Positions 26,522-35,393 of a stretch of DNA of 64,000 nucleotides are shown here, piece after piece. The stretch is from positions 1 to 64,000 of the forward strand of contig DATIYT010000055.1 in the NCBI GenBank assembly GCA_035517495.1, written 5' to 3'. Source of the DNA: DASZHJ01 sp035517495. GTDB taxonomy: Bacteria; Pseudomonadota; Alphaproteobacteria; ATCC43930; CGMCC-115725. How positions within the stretch are numbered: position 1 is the stretch's first letter; every line of letters starts with the position of its first letter. The translations under genes and the position numbers were made by a program. The notes below the pieces were generated by a model that saw only the letters and a program-made list of their open reading frames with translations, had not been told where the DNA came from and searched no databases.

Positions 26522-27112
26522 ATGACGCTTCGCCGCACAGCTACTCGCCTATGGTTGATTTGCCACGCATCCACGTCGGCGCTCCGCTCGTCGGCCTTTC
26601 CGACTGATGAGCCCCTCGAGCCGACGGCTTTCCGAAAGCTACGGGATGTTTCCGCAGAATTGCCCAATGCCGATCGCTGTTGGACCAGCCCGGCCTTGCG
26701 CGCCATCCAAACCGCCGAGGCTTTACAGGTCCCCGCAGTCGTCGAGCCGTTGCTGCGCGAATGCGATTACGGTGTCTGGGCGGGCCGGACTCTCGACGAG
26801 GTGAAATCGCGCGATCCCGAGGCAGTAGCCGAATGGCTGCGCGACCCGTCGGTGGCGCCACATGGAGGCGAGTCGATCGCAGCCCTGACTGAGCGTGTGG
26901 CCACTTGGCTAGACGCGCAGCGGCAAATCCCCGGCATCACGCTCGCGATCACGCATGCCTCCGTTGTCCGCGCCGCCGTCGTCCTGGCGCTCAGAGCGCC
27001 CCCGCACTCGTTCTGGCGCGTCGATGTCGCGCCACTCTCCCTCACAAAGCTCAGCAGCACCGGGGAGCGCTGGACTCTCGGCTCGATCGGCGAGGTCATG
27101 CGCCATTCCTGA
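26522..27112 (+). CDS. Histidine phosphatase family protein with a variant CHAST catalytic motif
   Basis: The 196-residue protein has the phosphoglycerate-mutase-like fold. The usual RHG triad is replaced: LWLICHAST has Cys14-His15-Ala16, so the nucleophilic His stays but the phosphate-binding Arg and the Gly are lost. Other parts are present: TSPALRAIQTAEAL with the second Arg, LRECDYGVWAGRTLDEV, HGGESI and the C-terminal ITHASVVRAAVVLAL with the second His. It sits 52 bases after cbtA, so a role in B12 assembly (alpha-ribazole phosphate phosphatase-like) is possible. ATG 26522 is preferred over TTG 26498. Confidence 0.82.
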   Translation: MTLRRTATRLWLICHASTSALRSSAFPTDEPLEPTAFRKLRDVSAELPNADRCWTSPALRAIQTAEALQVPAVVEPLLRECDYGVWAGRTLDEVKSRDPEAVAEWLRDPSVAPHGGESIAALTERVATWLDAQRQIPGITLAITHASVVRAAVVLALRAPPHSFWRVDVAPLSLTKLSSTGERWTLGSIGEVMRHS

Positions 27113-27222
27113 GAGGGCAAAGCTGTGGCGGGCTTTGCGCAAAAGGTCATGGACGTTTTATCCTGGCGGCGGAGATTCCCTGATGCCTTGGTGCATAGAG
27201 CCGCCAACCAATGGAGCGGGAA

Positions 27223-27648
27223 ATGGAAAGCAAAAAGCCGAGCATCGTCGATCTCAACGCAGAACTCGCGAAGCTGACGATGTTTCGACGGACTCCCCAG
27301 TCGACGGCAGCGGATCGAAAGGGAAGCGTCGCGGATTTGGCTTCCTATCGTGACGGCCTCCTCTTGGCCATCAAGGCTTCGGGGAGAGATCATTGGGAAC
27401 GCCATCTCACCGGAGACGAGCTGGTTTACATCATAGACGGCAGTGCGACCCTCGAAATCGTCTGCGACGACGGACCGCCCCAGTCTTTCCCGCTTCGCGC
27501 CGGAATGATCGCCGTCATTCCGCAGGGCGCATGGCACCGCCTGCTTTCGTCGGAGGGCGCGACGCAAATGGCCGTGACGCCGTTTCCCGGCGAAAGTGTC
27601 GAACTCGATGTCGACGATCCCCGAGAAGCAGAGCGAAAGCCGGTGTGA
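27223..27648 (+). CDS. Single-domain cupin protein
   Basis: The 141-residue protein has a cupin core: HWERHLTGDELVYIIDGSAT (metal-ligand region), then FPLRAGMIAVIPQGAWHRLL and MAVTPFPGESVELDVDDPRE. The first motif has only one clear His before the Glu, so the metal site may be altered. ATG 27223 is chosen because GGAGCGGGAA lies just before it. It follows the phosphatase and may belong to the same transcript. Function unknown. Confidence 0.75.
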   Translation: MESKKPSIVDLNAELAKLTMFRRTPQSTAADRKGSVADLASYRDGLLLAIKASGRDHWERHLTGDELVYIIDGSATLEIVCDDGPPQSFPLRAGMIAVIPQGAWHRLLSSEGATQMAVTPFPGESVELDVDDPREAERKPV

Positions 27649-27714
27649 GCGCTCCGCGCGACGGTCCAACGGATACCGAACCCTTGCCGCTGCTCGGCAC
27701 ATTGGATAGCGAGA

Positions 27715-27820
27715 GGGTTCGTGGGGCTGGACATCCGCACCGATGGCCTGCTGATCACCGGTCAGAATCCGGCGTCGTGGGGTCCCGGAGCCAAAGCTCT
27801 GCTCAAGCTGCTGTACAAGA
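27715..27820 (+). pseudogene. Remnant of a DJ-1/PfpI-type protein C-terminus
   Basis: The translation GLDIRTDGLLITGQNPASWG followed by PGAKALLKLL matches the usual C-terminal end of DJ-1/PfpI proteins (DGxLITGQNPASxxxxAxALLKLL). There is no nucleophile-elbow region upstream, and the frame continues into unrelated sequence. Only the last 35 or so residues survive. Confidence 0.45.
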
Positions 27821-27944
27821 AAACCAAGTGGCGCGCTCTCGGGCGGCTCTGCACGGGAAAGCAGGCGTCGGATTCGGGAAGGATTGAGCTTTGGAAGCCG
27901 CGCTTTCGCGCGAATGGCGCTTCAATCCGGGTTACCGGGGCGAT

Positions 27945-28631
27945 ATGCTGGCTTCGTTAAATGCGCAGGGTGCGCCTGTGGGGAAGATCGCGGCGGTCGC
28001 AAATCTGAAGGGCGGCACGGGAAAAAGCACCATCGCCGTCAATTTGGCGTGCGAGTTGGCGGTCGGCGGCGCCGCTGTGGCGCTCGTTGACGCCGACGAG
28101 CAGGGCACCGCCACGTACTGGGTGGGGCGCGGCGAATACCCCGTAACACTGAAGCCCGCGGCACCGGGCGCCGATCCCGGCGTCTGGGCAGCGGATATCG
28201 CGGCGCTCGCCTCGGAGATCGTGGTCATTGACGCGCCACCCCAGATTGGGGGCACCACGCGCGCCATCATCGACATCGCGCACGTGGTTCTGATCCCGGC
28301 GCTCGCTTCCACGGCCGACATCATGGCGACCGGCAAAGCTCTCGCGCTGGTGCGCGCGGCACGGGACCGCCGCGAGGACAAGGGGCCCAAGGTTCTGCTC
28401 GTGCCAAGCCGCGTCGACCGACGTACTGCCTCGGGTAAGGAGATAGAGGCCGTGCTGCACGAATTCGGTGAGCCCGTGGCACCGATGGTGCGGCAGCGAA
28501 CCGCATTCGTCGATAGCTTTTCCGCTGGATGCTGGATTGGCGCCTATGCTCGCAATAGCGACGCCCACAGCGATATTCAGGCCCTTGCGGCCGTTGTGAA
28601 AAGGATGCTGCGCCATGGCAAAACGACCTAG
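27945..28631 (+). CDS. ParA/McdA-type ATPase (chromosome-encoded, orphan)
   Basis: The 228-residue protein has the deviant Walker A KGGTGKST (residues 22-29, with the signature Lys22), switch I DADEQGTATYW (49-59) and Walker B EIVVIDAPP. It lacks the N-terminal DNA-binding domain of plasmid ParA. This compact form, with Trp after the DxDxQGTA motif, resembles the orphan ParAs that position protein cargos such as carboxysomes. ParAs form ATP-bound gradients on the nucleoid that a partner disperses. No parB follows; instead a phasin-like gene overlaps its end by 17 bases. The start ATG 27945 has GGGGCGAT upstream. Confidence 0.85.
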   Translation: MLASLNAQGAPVGKIAAVANLKGGTGKSTIAVNLACELAVGGAAVALVDADEQGTATYWVGRGEYPVTLKPAAPGADPGVWAADIAALASEIVVIDAPPQIGGTTRAIIDIAHVVLIPALASTADIMATGKALALVRAARDRREDKGPKVLLVPSRVDRRTASGKEIEAVLHEFGEPVAPMVRQRTAFVDSFSAGCWIGAYARNSDAHSDIQALAAVVKRMLRHGKTT

Positions 28632-29091
28632 CTTGCTCGGGACCGGCCGCGACTCCCTCCGTGCCGCAAGCAGTGAAACAGCGGCTGCGCGCGAGCCCAC
28701 TGAGGAGGCGCCAGTCGTAGCGGCGGCAGAGGTCATACCGCCGCGCCAGCCGCGGCGCCGGCCGCGCCAACCAATGGTCAGAGAAAGCACTAGCGAATCG
28801 CGAGAGGTGGACGCCCCGATGAAGAGCGCGGTGGGTCCGTTACGGCCACCTTACGCTGGGCAGCTCGGGGGAATGGTGGCGATCTTCGAGGAGCTGGCGA
28901 TCTTCGGCGGAGAACGGCTGGATCGGACCCTCGCAACCGGCCAGGCGCTGAGCCAATGTCGAAATCCAGTCGAAGCGTTCGCCGTGCAAATGCAGTTCGC
29001 ATGCAATACGGCGGCGCACTACGCCGCGGAGTCGCTTAAACTTATGAGGCTCGCGAGCGCTGCCTGGTCCGGTAGCTGGAACCCAGTGTAG
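28615..29091 (+). CDS. Phasin-like protein with basic disordered N-terminus (candidate ParA partner)
   Basis: The 158-residue protein has two parts. Residues 1-75 are Pro/Ala/Arg/Glu-rich and probably disordered, with a basic start (MAKRPSLLGTGRDSLR) and a second basic patch PRQPRRRPRQP. Residues 85-150 are a helical phasin-type segment, including ERLDRTLATGQALSQCRNPVEA, FAVQMQFACNTAAHYAAES and LKLMRLAS. Phasins coat polyhydroxyalkanoate granules. ParB-type activators use short basic N-terminal peptides to stimulate ParA. The overlap with parA makes a functional pair likely: a granule-bound adaptor for the ATPase. This is inference. AAAGGATGCTGCGCC precedes the start. Confidence 0.75.
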   Translation: MAKRPSLLGTGRDSLRAASSETAAAREPTEEAPVVAAAEVIPPRQPRRRPRQPMVRESTSESREVDAPMKSAVGPLRPPYAGQLGGMVAIFEELAIFGGERLDRTLATGQALSQCRNPVEAFAVQMQFACNTAAHYAAESLKLMRLASAAWSGSWNPV

Positions 29092-29130
29092 TTCGATCGA
29101 CGCTGTGGAGGTGCTCCGGGACGACGTTCT

Positions 29131-30747
29131 TCAGGCACCCAGAGACTTCGAGATAGTGTCCGATCCTTTCTCTGCAATCATGATGGTCGCGGGGTGGATA
29201 TTGGGAGAGGGGATCGCCGGCATGACCGAGGCATCGATCACGCGCAAGCCCTCGATGCCGCGAACCCGCAATTCGGGGTCGACGACGGCCTTTTCGTCCT
29301 CGCCCATTCGACAAGTGCCGCAGGGGTGATAGACCGTACCGGCGACCCTACGGATGAAGTCCTTGATATCGTCCTCGGCGACAACATGCGCGCCCGGCCT
29401 CACCTCGGAGAAGATCAGCGAGCGATAGGGTTCGGTGGCAATGATCTGGCGACCGATGTGAAACGCCCTCACCGTTCGACGCATGTCATCGCCTTCGGGA
29501 TCGCTAAAATAGTTGGCGAAGATGCGGGGCTTGGAACGCCCCGTGCCGTCCGCAAGCTTGATCTCCCCTCGGCTCTTCGGCCGGCAGACGCAGAAGTTGA
29601 AACCGAATCCGGGCCAGCGGTCCAACCCCAGCGTCAGATGCTCGGTGGAGAAGTTGGTCGCCTGGAACTGCAGATCGGGCACGGGCTCGGCCGGATCGGA
29701 TTTGGCGAAGAGCGTACCCTCCGTCGCTCCCACCGCAAGCTGACCCGAAGCCGAGGTTAGCCACGTGAGCGCCATACGCGCTTGCTGACGGGGTGAGGTG
29801 AGGACCTCGTTCAGCGTCCCGTGCTCGCGCGTGAGGAACGTGAACCGCGCCTGCACGTGGTCTTGCAGGTTCTTGCCCACGCCCGGCAAGTCGTGGTGAA
29901 CCTCGATCCCGACCTGTTTGAGTTCGGCCGCGGGTCCAACGCCTGAGTTCAGCAGCAGGACCGGCGAATTGATCGCGCCGCCCGAGACGATGACTTCGCG
30001 CCGGGCGCCGATCCGCTTGATGGAGCCGCCTTGCTCCACCTCGACGCCCACGGCGCGCCGACCCTCGAAAAGAATCCGCCGCACGAACGTGTGCGTCATC
30101 AGCCTGAGATTCTTGCGCTTCAAATTGGGTTTGAGATAGCCCGCGGCCGTCGAGCAGCGCCAGCCGTTGCGCACGTTAAGCTGAACCGTGCCCACTCCGT
30201 CGATCCGCTCGCCATTGAAATCGGGATTGAAAGGAAATTGCAGCCGCTTGCACGCCTCGACGAATGCCTGCGACGTTTGCGAGGGCGTTTTGATATCGGA
30301 AATGGTCATCGGCCCATTTTGGCCGCGATAGGCGTCGGCGCCGTTGACGTTGTGCTCCATGCGCTTGAAGTAGGGTAGCACGTCCTTGTAGCCCCACCCA
30401 TTGGCGCCCAGTGACTCCCATCCGTCGAAATCGCTGGGAGCACCGCGCAGAAACACGAGGCCATTGATCGAGCCGGAACCGCCGAGAACTTTGCCGCGCG
30501 GCCAACTCAGGCGTCGACCGTTTAGATGAGGCTCCGGTTCGGTCTCGTAGCCCCAGTTGACTTTGGGATTTGGGACCAGTTTGCCGAAGCCCAAAGGGAT
30601 ATGGATCCACGGACTGCGGTCGCGCCCGCCGGCCTCGATCAGGCACAAGCTGATCGCCGGATTTCCCGTCAGCCGCGCCGCCAGTACGCATCCCGCCGAT
30701 CCGCCGCCGGCCACCACCACATCGAATTCCGCATCGAACTTGCCCAT
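29131..30747 (-). CDS. GMC-family FAD-dependent oxidoreductase (choline dehydrogenase-like)
   Basis: The 538-residue enzyme opens with the FAD-binding FDVVVAGGGSAGCVLAARL. It contains the GMC signatures GKVLGGSGSINGLVFLRG and SGGAINSPVLLLNSGVGP. The C-terminal block has VAGTVYHPCGTCRMG (with the active-site His) and VIDASVMPAIPSPNIHPATI. Such enzymes oxidise alcohols, commonly choline or long-chain alcohols. No betaine aldehyde dehydrogenase lies beside it, so the substrate is open. GAGGGAGAG precedes the ATG. It is transcribed away from the CDGSH gene and towards the phasin-like gene. Confidence 0.9.
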   Translation of the reverse strand: MGKFDAEFDVVVAGGGSAGCVLAARLTGNPAISLCLIEAGGRDRSPWIHIPLGFGKLVPNPKVNWGYETEPEPHLNGRRLSWPRGKVLGGSGSINGLVFLRGAPSDFDGWESLGANGWGYKDVLPYFKRMEHNVNGADAYRGQNGPMTISDIKTPSQTSQAFVEACKRLQFPFNPDFNGERIDGVGTVQLNVRNGWRCSTAAGYLKPNLKRKNLRLMTHTFVRRILFEGRRAVGVEVEQGGSIKRIGARREVIVSGGAINSPVLLLNSGVGPAAELKQVGIEVHHDLPGVGKNLQDHVQARFTFLTREHGTLNEVLTSPRQQARMALTWLTSASGQLAVGATEGTLFAKSDPAEPVPDLQFQATNFSTEHLTLGLDRWPGFGFNFCVCRPKSRGEIKLADGTGRSKPRIFANYFSDPEGDDMRRTVRAFHIGRQIIATEPYRSLIFSEVRPGAHVVAEDDIKDFIRRVAGTVYHPCGTCRMGEDEKAVVDPELRVRGIEGLRVIDASVMPAIPSPNIHPATIMIAEKGSDTISKSLGA

Positions 30748-30904
30748 AGAGAAAGCTCTCCCTCAATCTTGCCCCAACCGTTCGCCCAACCGTTCGTTGG
30801 TCACGCCGTGTCGCAGCCTTTGGTCCGTTCCGGCTCCTTGCGCCTGCCTACGGTAAGTGTCCTAATTTAACCGACTCGCGTATGGCTGCACGATGGAGCC
30901 CTTC

Positions 30905-31597
30905 ATGAGCAAACCTCGAATCGAGCGCCGCGTTAGCGTGACACAAGATGGCCCCTACGTCGTCACCGGCAATATTCCGTTGGCGAAGCAGGTCATCACG
31001 GCGAACTCGGACGGGGAATCCGAAAGCTGGACCGAGGGCCACCGATTTCCCGATCGGGCGAAATATTCTCTGTGCCGCTGCGGTCAATCCAGCACCAAGC
31101 CATATTGCGACGGGACCCACAGCAAGATCGGATTCGACGGAACCGAGACCGCGAGCCGCGAGCCTTACCTGGAGCAAACCAAGACCTTGGACGGTCCTGG
31201 CTTAGCGCTAACGGACGCAGAGAGCCTCTGCGCATTTGGACGCTTTTGCGATCCCAACGGGAAAGTCTGGAATCAAGTCGGCAGTGCCGACGATCCCGAG
31301 GTGCGCGCGACGTTCGTTCGTCAAGTGGGTGATTGCCCGGCGGGCCGTCTCGTCGCATGGGACAAGAAGACGCGGCGGCCCATCGAGCCGCATTTGCCTG
31401 TTTCCATTGGTCTCATCGAGGATCCGGTGGAAGGCTGCAGCGGCCCGATTTGGCTGCGTGGCGGGATCGCGGTGGTTTCCGCTGACGGCTTCGAGTACGA
31501 GGTACGCAACCGCGTGACGCTGTGCCGCTGCGGGGCGTCGCGCAATAAGCCCTTCTGCGATGGCGCTCACGCGACGATCAAATTCAAGGCGCCGTAG
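30905..31597 (+). CDS. Double CDGSH iron-sulfur domain protein
   Basis: The 230-residue protein has two CDGSH-type 2Fe-2S sites. The first is CRCGQSSTKPYCDGTHSKIGF (about residues 56-76) and the second CRCGASRNKPFCDGAHATIKF near the C-terminus. Each has the C-x-C...C...H (3Cys-1His) ligand set. Between them is a domain with CAFGRFCDPNGKVW and a VGDCPAGRLVAWD stretch containing further cysteines, as in DUF1271-fused relatives. It probably handles electrons or clusters. GGAG precedes ATG 30905. Confidence 0.85.
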   Translation: MSKPRIERRVSVTQDGPYVVTGNIPLAKQVITANSDGESESWTEGHRFPDRAKYSLCRCGQSSTKPYCDGTHSKIGFDGTETASREPYLEQTKTLDGPGLALTDAESLCAFGRFCDPNGKVWNQVGSADDPEVRATFVRQVGDCPAGRLVAWDKKTRRPIEPHLPVSIGLIEDPVEGCSGPIWLRGGIAVVSADGFEYEVRNRVTLCRCGASRNKPFCDGAHATIKFKAP

Positions 31598-31644
31598 GCT
31601 CGTTGCATTGACTTGCGCTGGAGGCCGATTATGCCGCTCCAACG

Positions 31645-34428
31645 CTATTCGGCCGCCACCTCATCGGCGCGGCGCGGGCGGACGGGCGCGCGCTCGGCCG
31701 CGGCCTCGCGATCGGTCAGAACTTCGATCAGGCGTTCGTGGATATCCCGGAGCTTCTGCTCGTGTTCGATCTTGTGCCCGAACAGATCCTTTACATAGAA
31801 GACGTCCACCACCTTCTCGCCGTAGGTCGAGATCTTCGCCGAGTTGATCTGCAAATTGAGCTGGGTCAGCGCGCGCGTGAGCTCGAACAGGATGCCGGGG
31901 CGATCGCGGCCGTTGACCTCGATCACCGTGTGAGTGGCGCTGGCGCGATTATCCATCAGCACCCGCGGAGGCACGGTGAACGCACGGGCGCGGGTCGGAT
32001 AGGGCTTGGGTGCCGCCAGCTCCAGATGCGGCTTACGCGTGCCCGCCAGCACGTGCTCGAACAGCACCGCGAGCTTTGCAAGCTTGTCGCCGCGGTCGAA
32101 GGCGCCGCCATCGGAGTCCTGGACCCAGAAGGTGTCGAGCGCCATGCCGTTCGCCATCGTGAGAATCTTGGCGTCGACCACATTGGCGCCCGCAAGCGCC
32201 AGCGCGCCGGCGATGCGCGAGAACAGACCCGCGTGGTCCGCGGTATAGAGCGTGATCTCGGTGACGGCATTCACGGGGTCGACACGGGTTCCGACCGTCA
32301 GCGGCAATCGGCTCGTCTCCGCTTCGTGCATGAGGCGAGCATGGCGTGCCAGCGTTTCGGGCTCGAACGACACCCAATAGGAGGGATACGCGCGTTCGCG
32401 GAACGCCGCGAACTCGGCATCGCCGAACTCCGGCAAGAGCGCGCGCACCGCGGTCTGCGCCGCCGCGATGCGCTGGTCCATGGGCGAAACGACGAGGCCC
32501 CCCGAGAGCTGGTCGAGGGCGCGGTGATAGACCTCGATCAGGAGGCTGCCTTTCCACCCGTTCCAGACCTTGGGGCCGACCGCGCGGATGTCGGCGATGG
32601 TGAGGATCAGCAGCAGCTTCAAGCGCTCGGGCGACTGCACCCGTTCCGCGAAGTCGCGGATGGTCTGGGGGTCGTCTATGTCGCGTTTGAAGGCGGTGCT
32701 GCTCATCAACAGGTGCCAGCGCACCAGCCAGACGACCGTCTCGGTTTCCTCCTCGCTCAAGCCCAAGCGCGGGCCCAGGCGTTGCGCCACCTCGGCGCCC
32801 AGCACGGAGTGGTCGCCGCCGCGCCCCTTGGCGATGTCGTGCAGCAGCACGGCGAGGTAGAGCGCCCGCCGGGAGACCACGGTCTCGATGATCTGCGACG
32901 GCAGCGCCAGCTCGTCACGCAGCCGCCCGGTCTCGATATCGTGCAGGATGCCGATCGCGATGATCGTGTGCTCGTCCACGGTGTAGGCGTGGTACATGTC
33001 GTACTGCATCTGTGCGACGACGCGGCCGAAATCCGGTACGAAGCGGCCGAAAACGCCGGCCTCGTTCATGCGGCGGAGCGCGGTCGCGGGATCGTTGCGC
33101 GAGGTCAGCATCTCCAAGAACAGCCGGTTCGCCTCGGGGTTCTCGCGCAGCTTCGCATCGATCAGCTTGAGCGACTGCGTGACCAGGCGGAGCGCGCGCG
33201 GATGGATGTCGAGCCCGTGCTGGTCGGCCGCATGAAAGAGGCGAATCAAGTTCACGGGATCGTCGGCGAAGGCGCTTTCGGTCGCGACGTCGAGACGGCC
33301 GCCGTCGACCGTGAATCCCTCCACCTGCTTCTTGAAGAAGCCCAAGCGGCGCAGTGAGAAGCGGGGCTTCTGCTGTTCTGATTCCAGCACCGCGCAGAAG
33401 ATCCGGGTCAGGTCGCCCACGTCCTTGGCGATGAGGAAATAATGCTTCATGAAGCGCTCGACGCCGCGCGTGCCCGCGTGATCGGTGTAGCCCATGCGCC
33501 GTCCGATCTCGCTTTGATAGTTGAAGGCGAGGCGGTCCTCGGCGCGGCCGGCGAGGTAGTGCAGGTGGCAGCGCACGGTCCAAAGGAAAATCTGGGCGCG
33601 CCCAAAACGCTGCGATTCCTTGGGCGACAGCACGCCCAATTCCACGAGCTTCGATACGTCATCAACCCTGTAGATCTGCTTGGCGATCCAGTAGAGCGTG
33701 TGCAGATCGCGCAAGCCGCCCTTGCCCTCCTTGACATTGGGCTCGACCTGATAACGGCTGTCGCCGAGGCGCGCGTGGCGCTGATCGCGCTCAGCGAGTT
33801 TCGCCTCGACGAACTCTCTCGCCCGGCCCTTTAGGAACTCGTCCTCGAATCGCCGCTTGAGCTCGCCATAGAGGCGCTGGTCGCCCCAGAGATAGCGCGC
33901 CTCCAGCAGCGCGGTGCGGATGGTCTGGTCTTGACGCGCTTGGCGGATGCAATCGTCGACCGTGCGCGTGGAGTGGCCGACTTTGAGGCCCAAGTCCCAG
34001 AGCGTATAGAGCAAGTATTCGACGACCTGCTCGGTGTAGGGCGTCGCTTTGTAGGGACGCAGGAACAGCAGGTCGATGTCCGAATAGGGCGCAAGCTCGC
34101 CGCGCCCGTAGCCGCCGACCGCCACCACGGCGGTATGCTCGCCCGCGGTCGGGTTCGCCAGCGGATAGATCGTGCCGGTGACGAAATCATGGAGCGCGCG
34201 GACGAGCTGATCCATCAGGAAGCTGAGCGAGCGCACCACCTCGGCGCCGTCCACGGCCTGGCGCTCGAAGCGCTCGCGCACTTCGGCACGCCCCTGTTGC
34301 AGTGCCTTCCGAAGCACTTCCGCGACGGCGCGGCGCTCGGGCTCGCCCTTGTCGGCGAGCGCCGTGAGCTGCTCCTGGACTGTTAGGCGATCGATGATCG
34401 CGCGCTGGTTGGCGACGGCAGTGACCAT
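31645..34428 (-). CDS. glnD: Bifunctional [protein-PII] uridylyltransferase/uridylyl-removing enzyme
   Basis: The 927-residue protein has all four GlnD parts. A nucleotidyltransferase domain has GGYGRGELAPYSDIDLLFL (near residue 100). The GlnD-specific helical domain contains KEGKGGLRDLHTLYWIAK. An HD hydrolase domain has VLLHDIAKGRGGDHSVLG, and two ACT domains are at the C-terminus (ITLYTADHAGLFSRIAGAL; VNGRDRPGILFELTRALT). It senses glutamine and uridylylates PII to control nitrogen assimilation. ATG 34428 fits homologues; ATG 34464 is also possible. mutS lies 2.8 kb upstream on the same strand. Confidence 0.96.
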   Translation of the reverse strand: MVTAVANQRAIIDRLTVQEQLTALADKGEPERRAVAEVLRKALQQGRAEVRERFERQAVDGAEVVRSLSFLMDQLVRALHDFVTGTIYPLANPTAGEHTAVVAVGGYGRGELAPYSDIDLLFLRPYKATPYTEQVVEYLLYTLWDLGLKVGHSTRTVDDCIRQARQDQTIRTALLEARYLWGDQRLYGELKRRFEDEFLKGRAREFVEAKLAERDQRHARLGDSRYQVEPNVKEGKGGLRDLHTLYWIAKQIYRVDDVSKLVELGVLSPKESQRFGRAQIFLWTVRCHLHYLAGRAEDRLAFNYQSEIGRRMGYTDHAGTRGVERFMKHYFLIAKDVGDLTRIFCAVLESEQQKPRFSLRRLGFFKKQVEGFTVDGGRLDVATESAFADDPVNLIRLFHAADQHGLDIHPRALRLVTQSLKLIDAKLRENPEANRLFLEMLTSRNDPATALRRMNEAGVFGRFVPDFGRVVAQMQYDMYHAYTVDEHTIIAIGILHDIETGRLRDELALPSQIIETVVSRRALYLAVLLHDIAKGRGGDHSVLGAEVAQRLGPRLGLSEEETETVVWLVRWHLLMSSTAFKRDIDDPQTIRDFAERVQSPERLKLLLILTIADIRAVGPKVWNGWKGSLLIEVYHRALDQLSGGLVVSPMDQRIAAAQTAVRALLPEFGDAEFAAFRERAYPSYWVSFEPETLARHARLMHEAETSRLPLTVGTRVDPVNAVTEITLYTADHAGLFSRIAGALALAGANVVDAKILTMANGMALDTFWVQDSDGGAFDRGDKLAKLAVLFEHVLAGTRKPHLELAAPKPYPTRARAFTVPPRVLMDNRASATHTVIEVNGRDRPGILFELTRALTQLNLQINSAKISTYGEKVVDVFYVKDLFGHKIEHEQKLRDIHERLIEVLTDREAAAERAPVRPRRADEVAAE

Positions 34429-34631
34429 GGTGCCGATATTAAAGCATTTTCGGCCGGCGCTCATCCCTCAAGCGGCGGAGCCATGGGCACGATTCTCGTG
34501 CAAGCCCTCGGCCGATCGGGTAATCAATTGATCAGCATGGCATTATCGCCGGCAGCGACGGCGGTGCCCAGCGGGCAAACTGGAGTGGGAGCTGCCGCAC
34601 CACAAACACAACGTCACAGAGAAAGGTAGTT

Positions 34632-35372
34632 ATGCCGGCCAAGATAACTTTCGTTGGGTGTGGAGACGCATTCGGATCGGGAGGGCGCTTCAACACGTGC
34701 TTTCTGGTGGAGACCCCGCGCGTTCGCTTCACGATCGACTTCGGGGCAACCAGCCTTGTGGCACTCAACAAGCTCGGGATCGACCACACGACGATCGACG
34801 TTGTCGTCCTCACGCATTTTCACGGGGACCACTGCGGCGGGGTGCCGTTCCTGGTTCTGGATTCAATGCTGGGAGCAAAACGCAGCACGCCGCTCACCAT
34901 AGTCGGACCCAAGGACACCAAGGAACGCATTACCGCGGTCGCCGAGGCGCTGCTGCCGGGCATGTCGAGCATGACGCCGAAATTCGAGCTTCGATACCTG
35001 GATACCGGTTTTCTGCGACCGCTCGATTGCGGCGAGCTCAGCGTGACAAGCTACCCTGCGCTCCATACCGAAGCGACCAATCCCGCCTCCGTGCGAATCG
35101 AGGCGGGCGACAAAGTGATCTCGTATACCGGCGACAGCGCTTGGACCGAGCACATTCCGGTCATCGCGAAGGATGCCGATCTTTTCATCTGCGAAAGCTA
35201 TTATTACGACAAGCCTGTGCGCTTCCACCTGAATCATCGCGATCTCGCGCAGCATCGCGAGGAAATTGGAGCAAAGCGCACGATCCTGACGCATCTCAGC
35301 CGGGAGATGTTGGCGGTCACCGGGCGCATTGCAGAGCAATGCGCTTATGACGGCCTCACGGTGGAAATATAG
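34632..35372 (+). CDS. Metallo-beta-lactamase-fold hydrolase
   Basis: The 246-residue protein starts ITFVGCGDAFGSGGRFNTCF. It has the metal motif LTHFHGDHCGG (HxHxDH), then LHTEATNPASVRIEAG, VISYTGDSAW with the bridging Asp and LTHLSREML with the last His. The layout is of the ribonuclease Z/PhnP-like group, which cleaves phosphodiesters or related esters. AGAAAGGTAG lies just before ATG 34632. It is divergent from glnD with no obvious operon partner. The substrate is not known. Confidence 0.88.
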   Translation: MPAKITFVGCGDAFGSGGRFNTCFLVETPRVRFTIDFGATSLVALNKLGIDHTTIDVVVLTHFHGDHCGGVPFLVLDSMLGAKRSTPLTIVGPKDTKERITAVAEALLPGMSSMTPKFELRYLDTGFLRPLDCGELSVTSYPALHTEATNPASVRIEAGDKVISYTGDSAWTEHIPVIAKDADLFICESYYYDKPVRFHLNHRDLAQHREEIGAKRTILTHLSREMLAVTGRIAEQCAYDGLTVEI

Positions 35373-35393
35373 GCCTGAAGGCGACGAACCGGT

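Noticed and set aside
31738..33357. A 539-codon plus-strand frame opposite glnD
   Set aside because: Antisense shadow of glnD; no ribosome site and an Arg/His-rich composition with no known domain.
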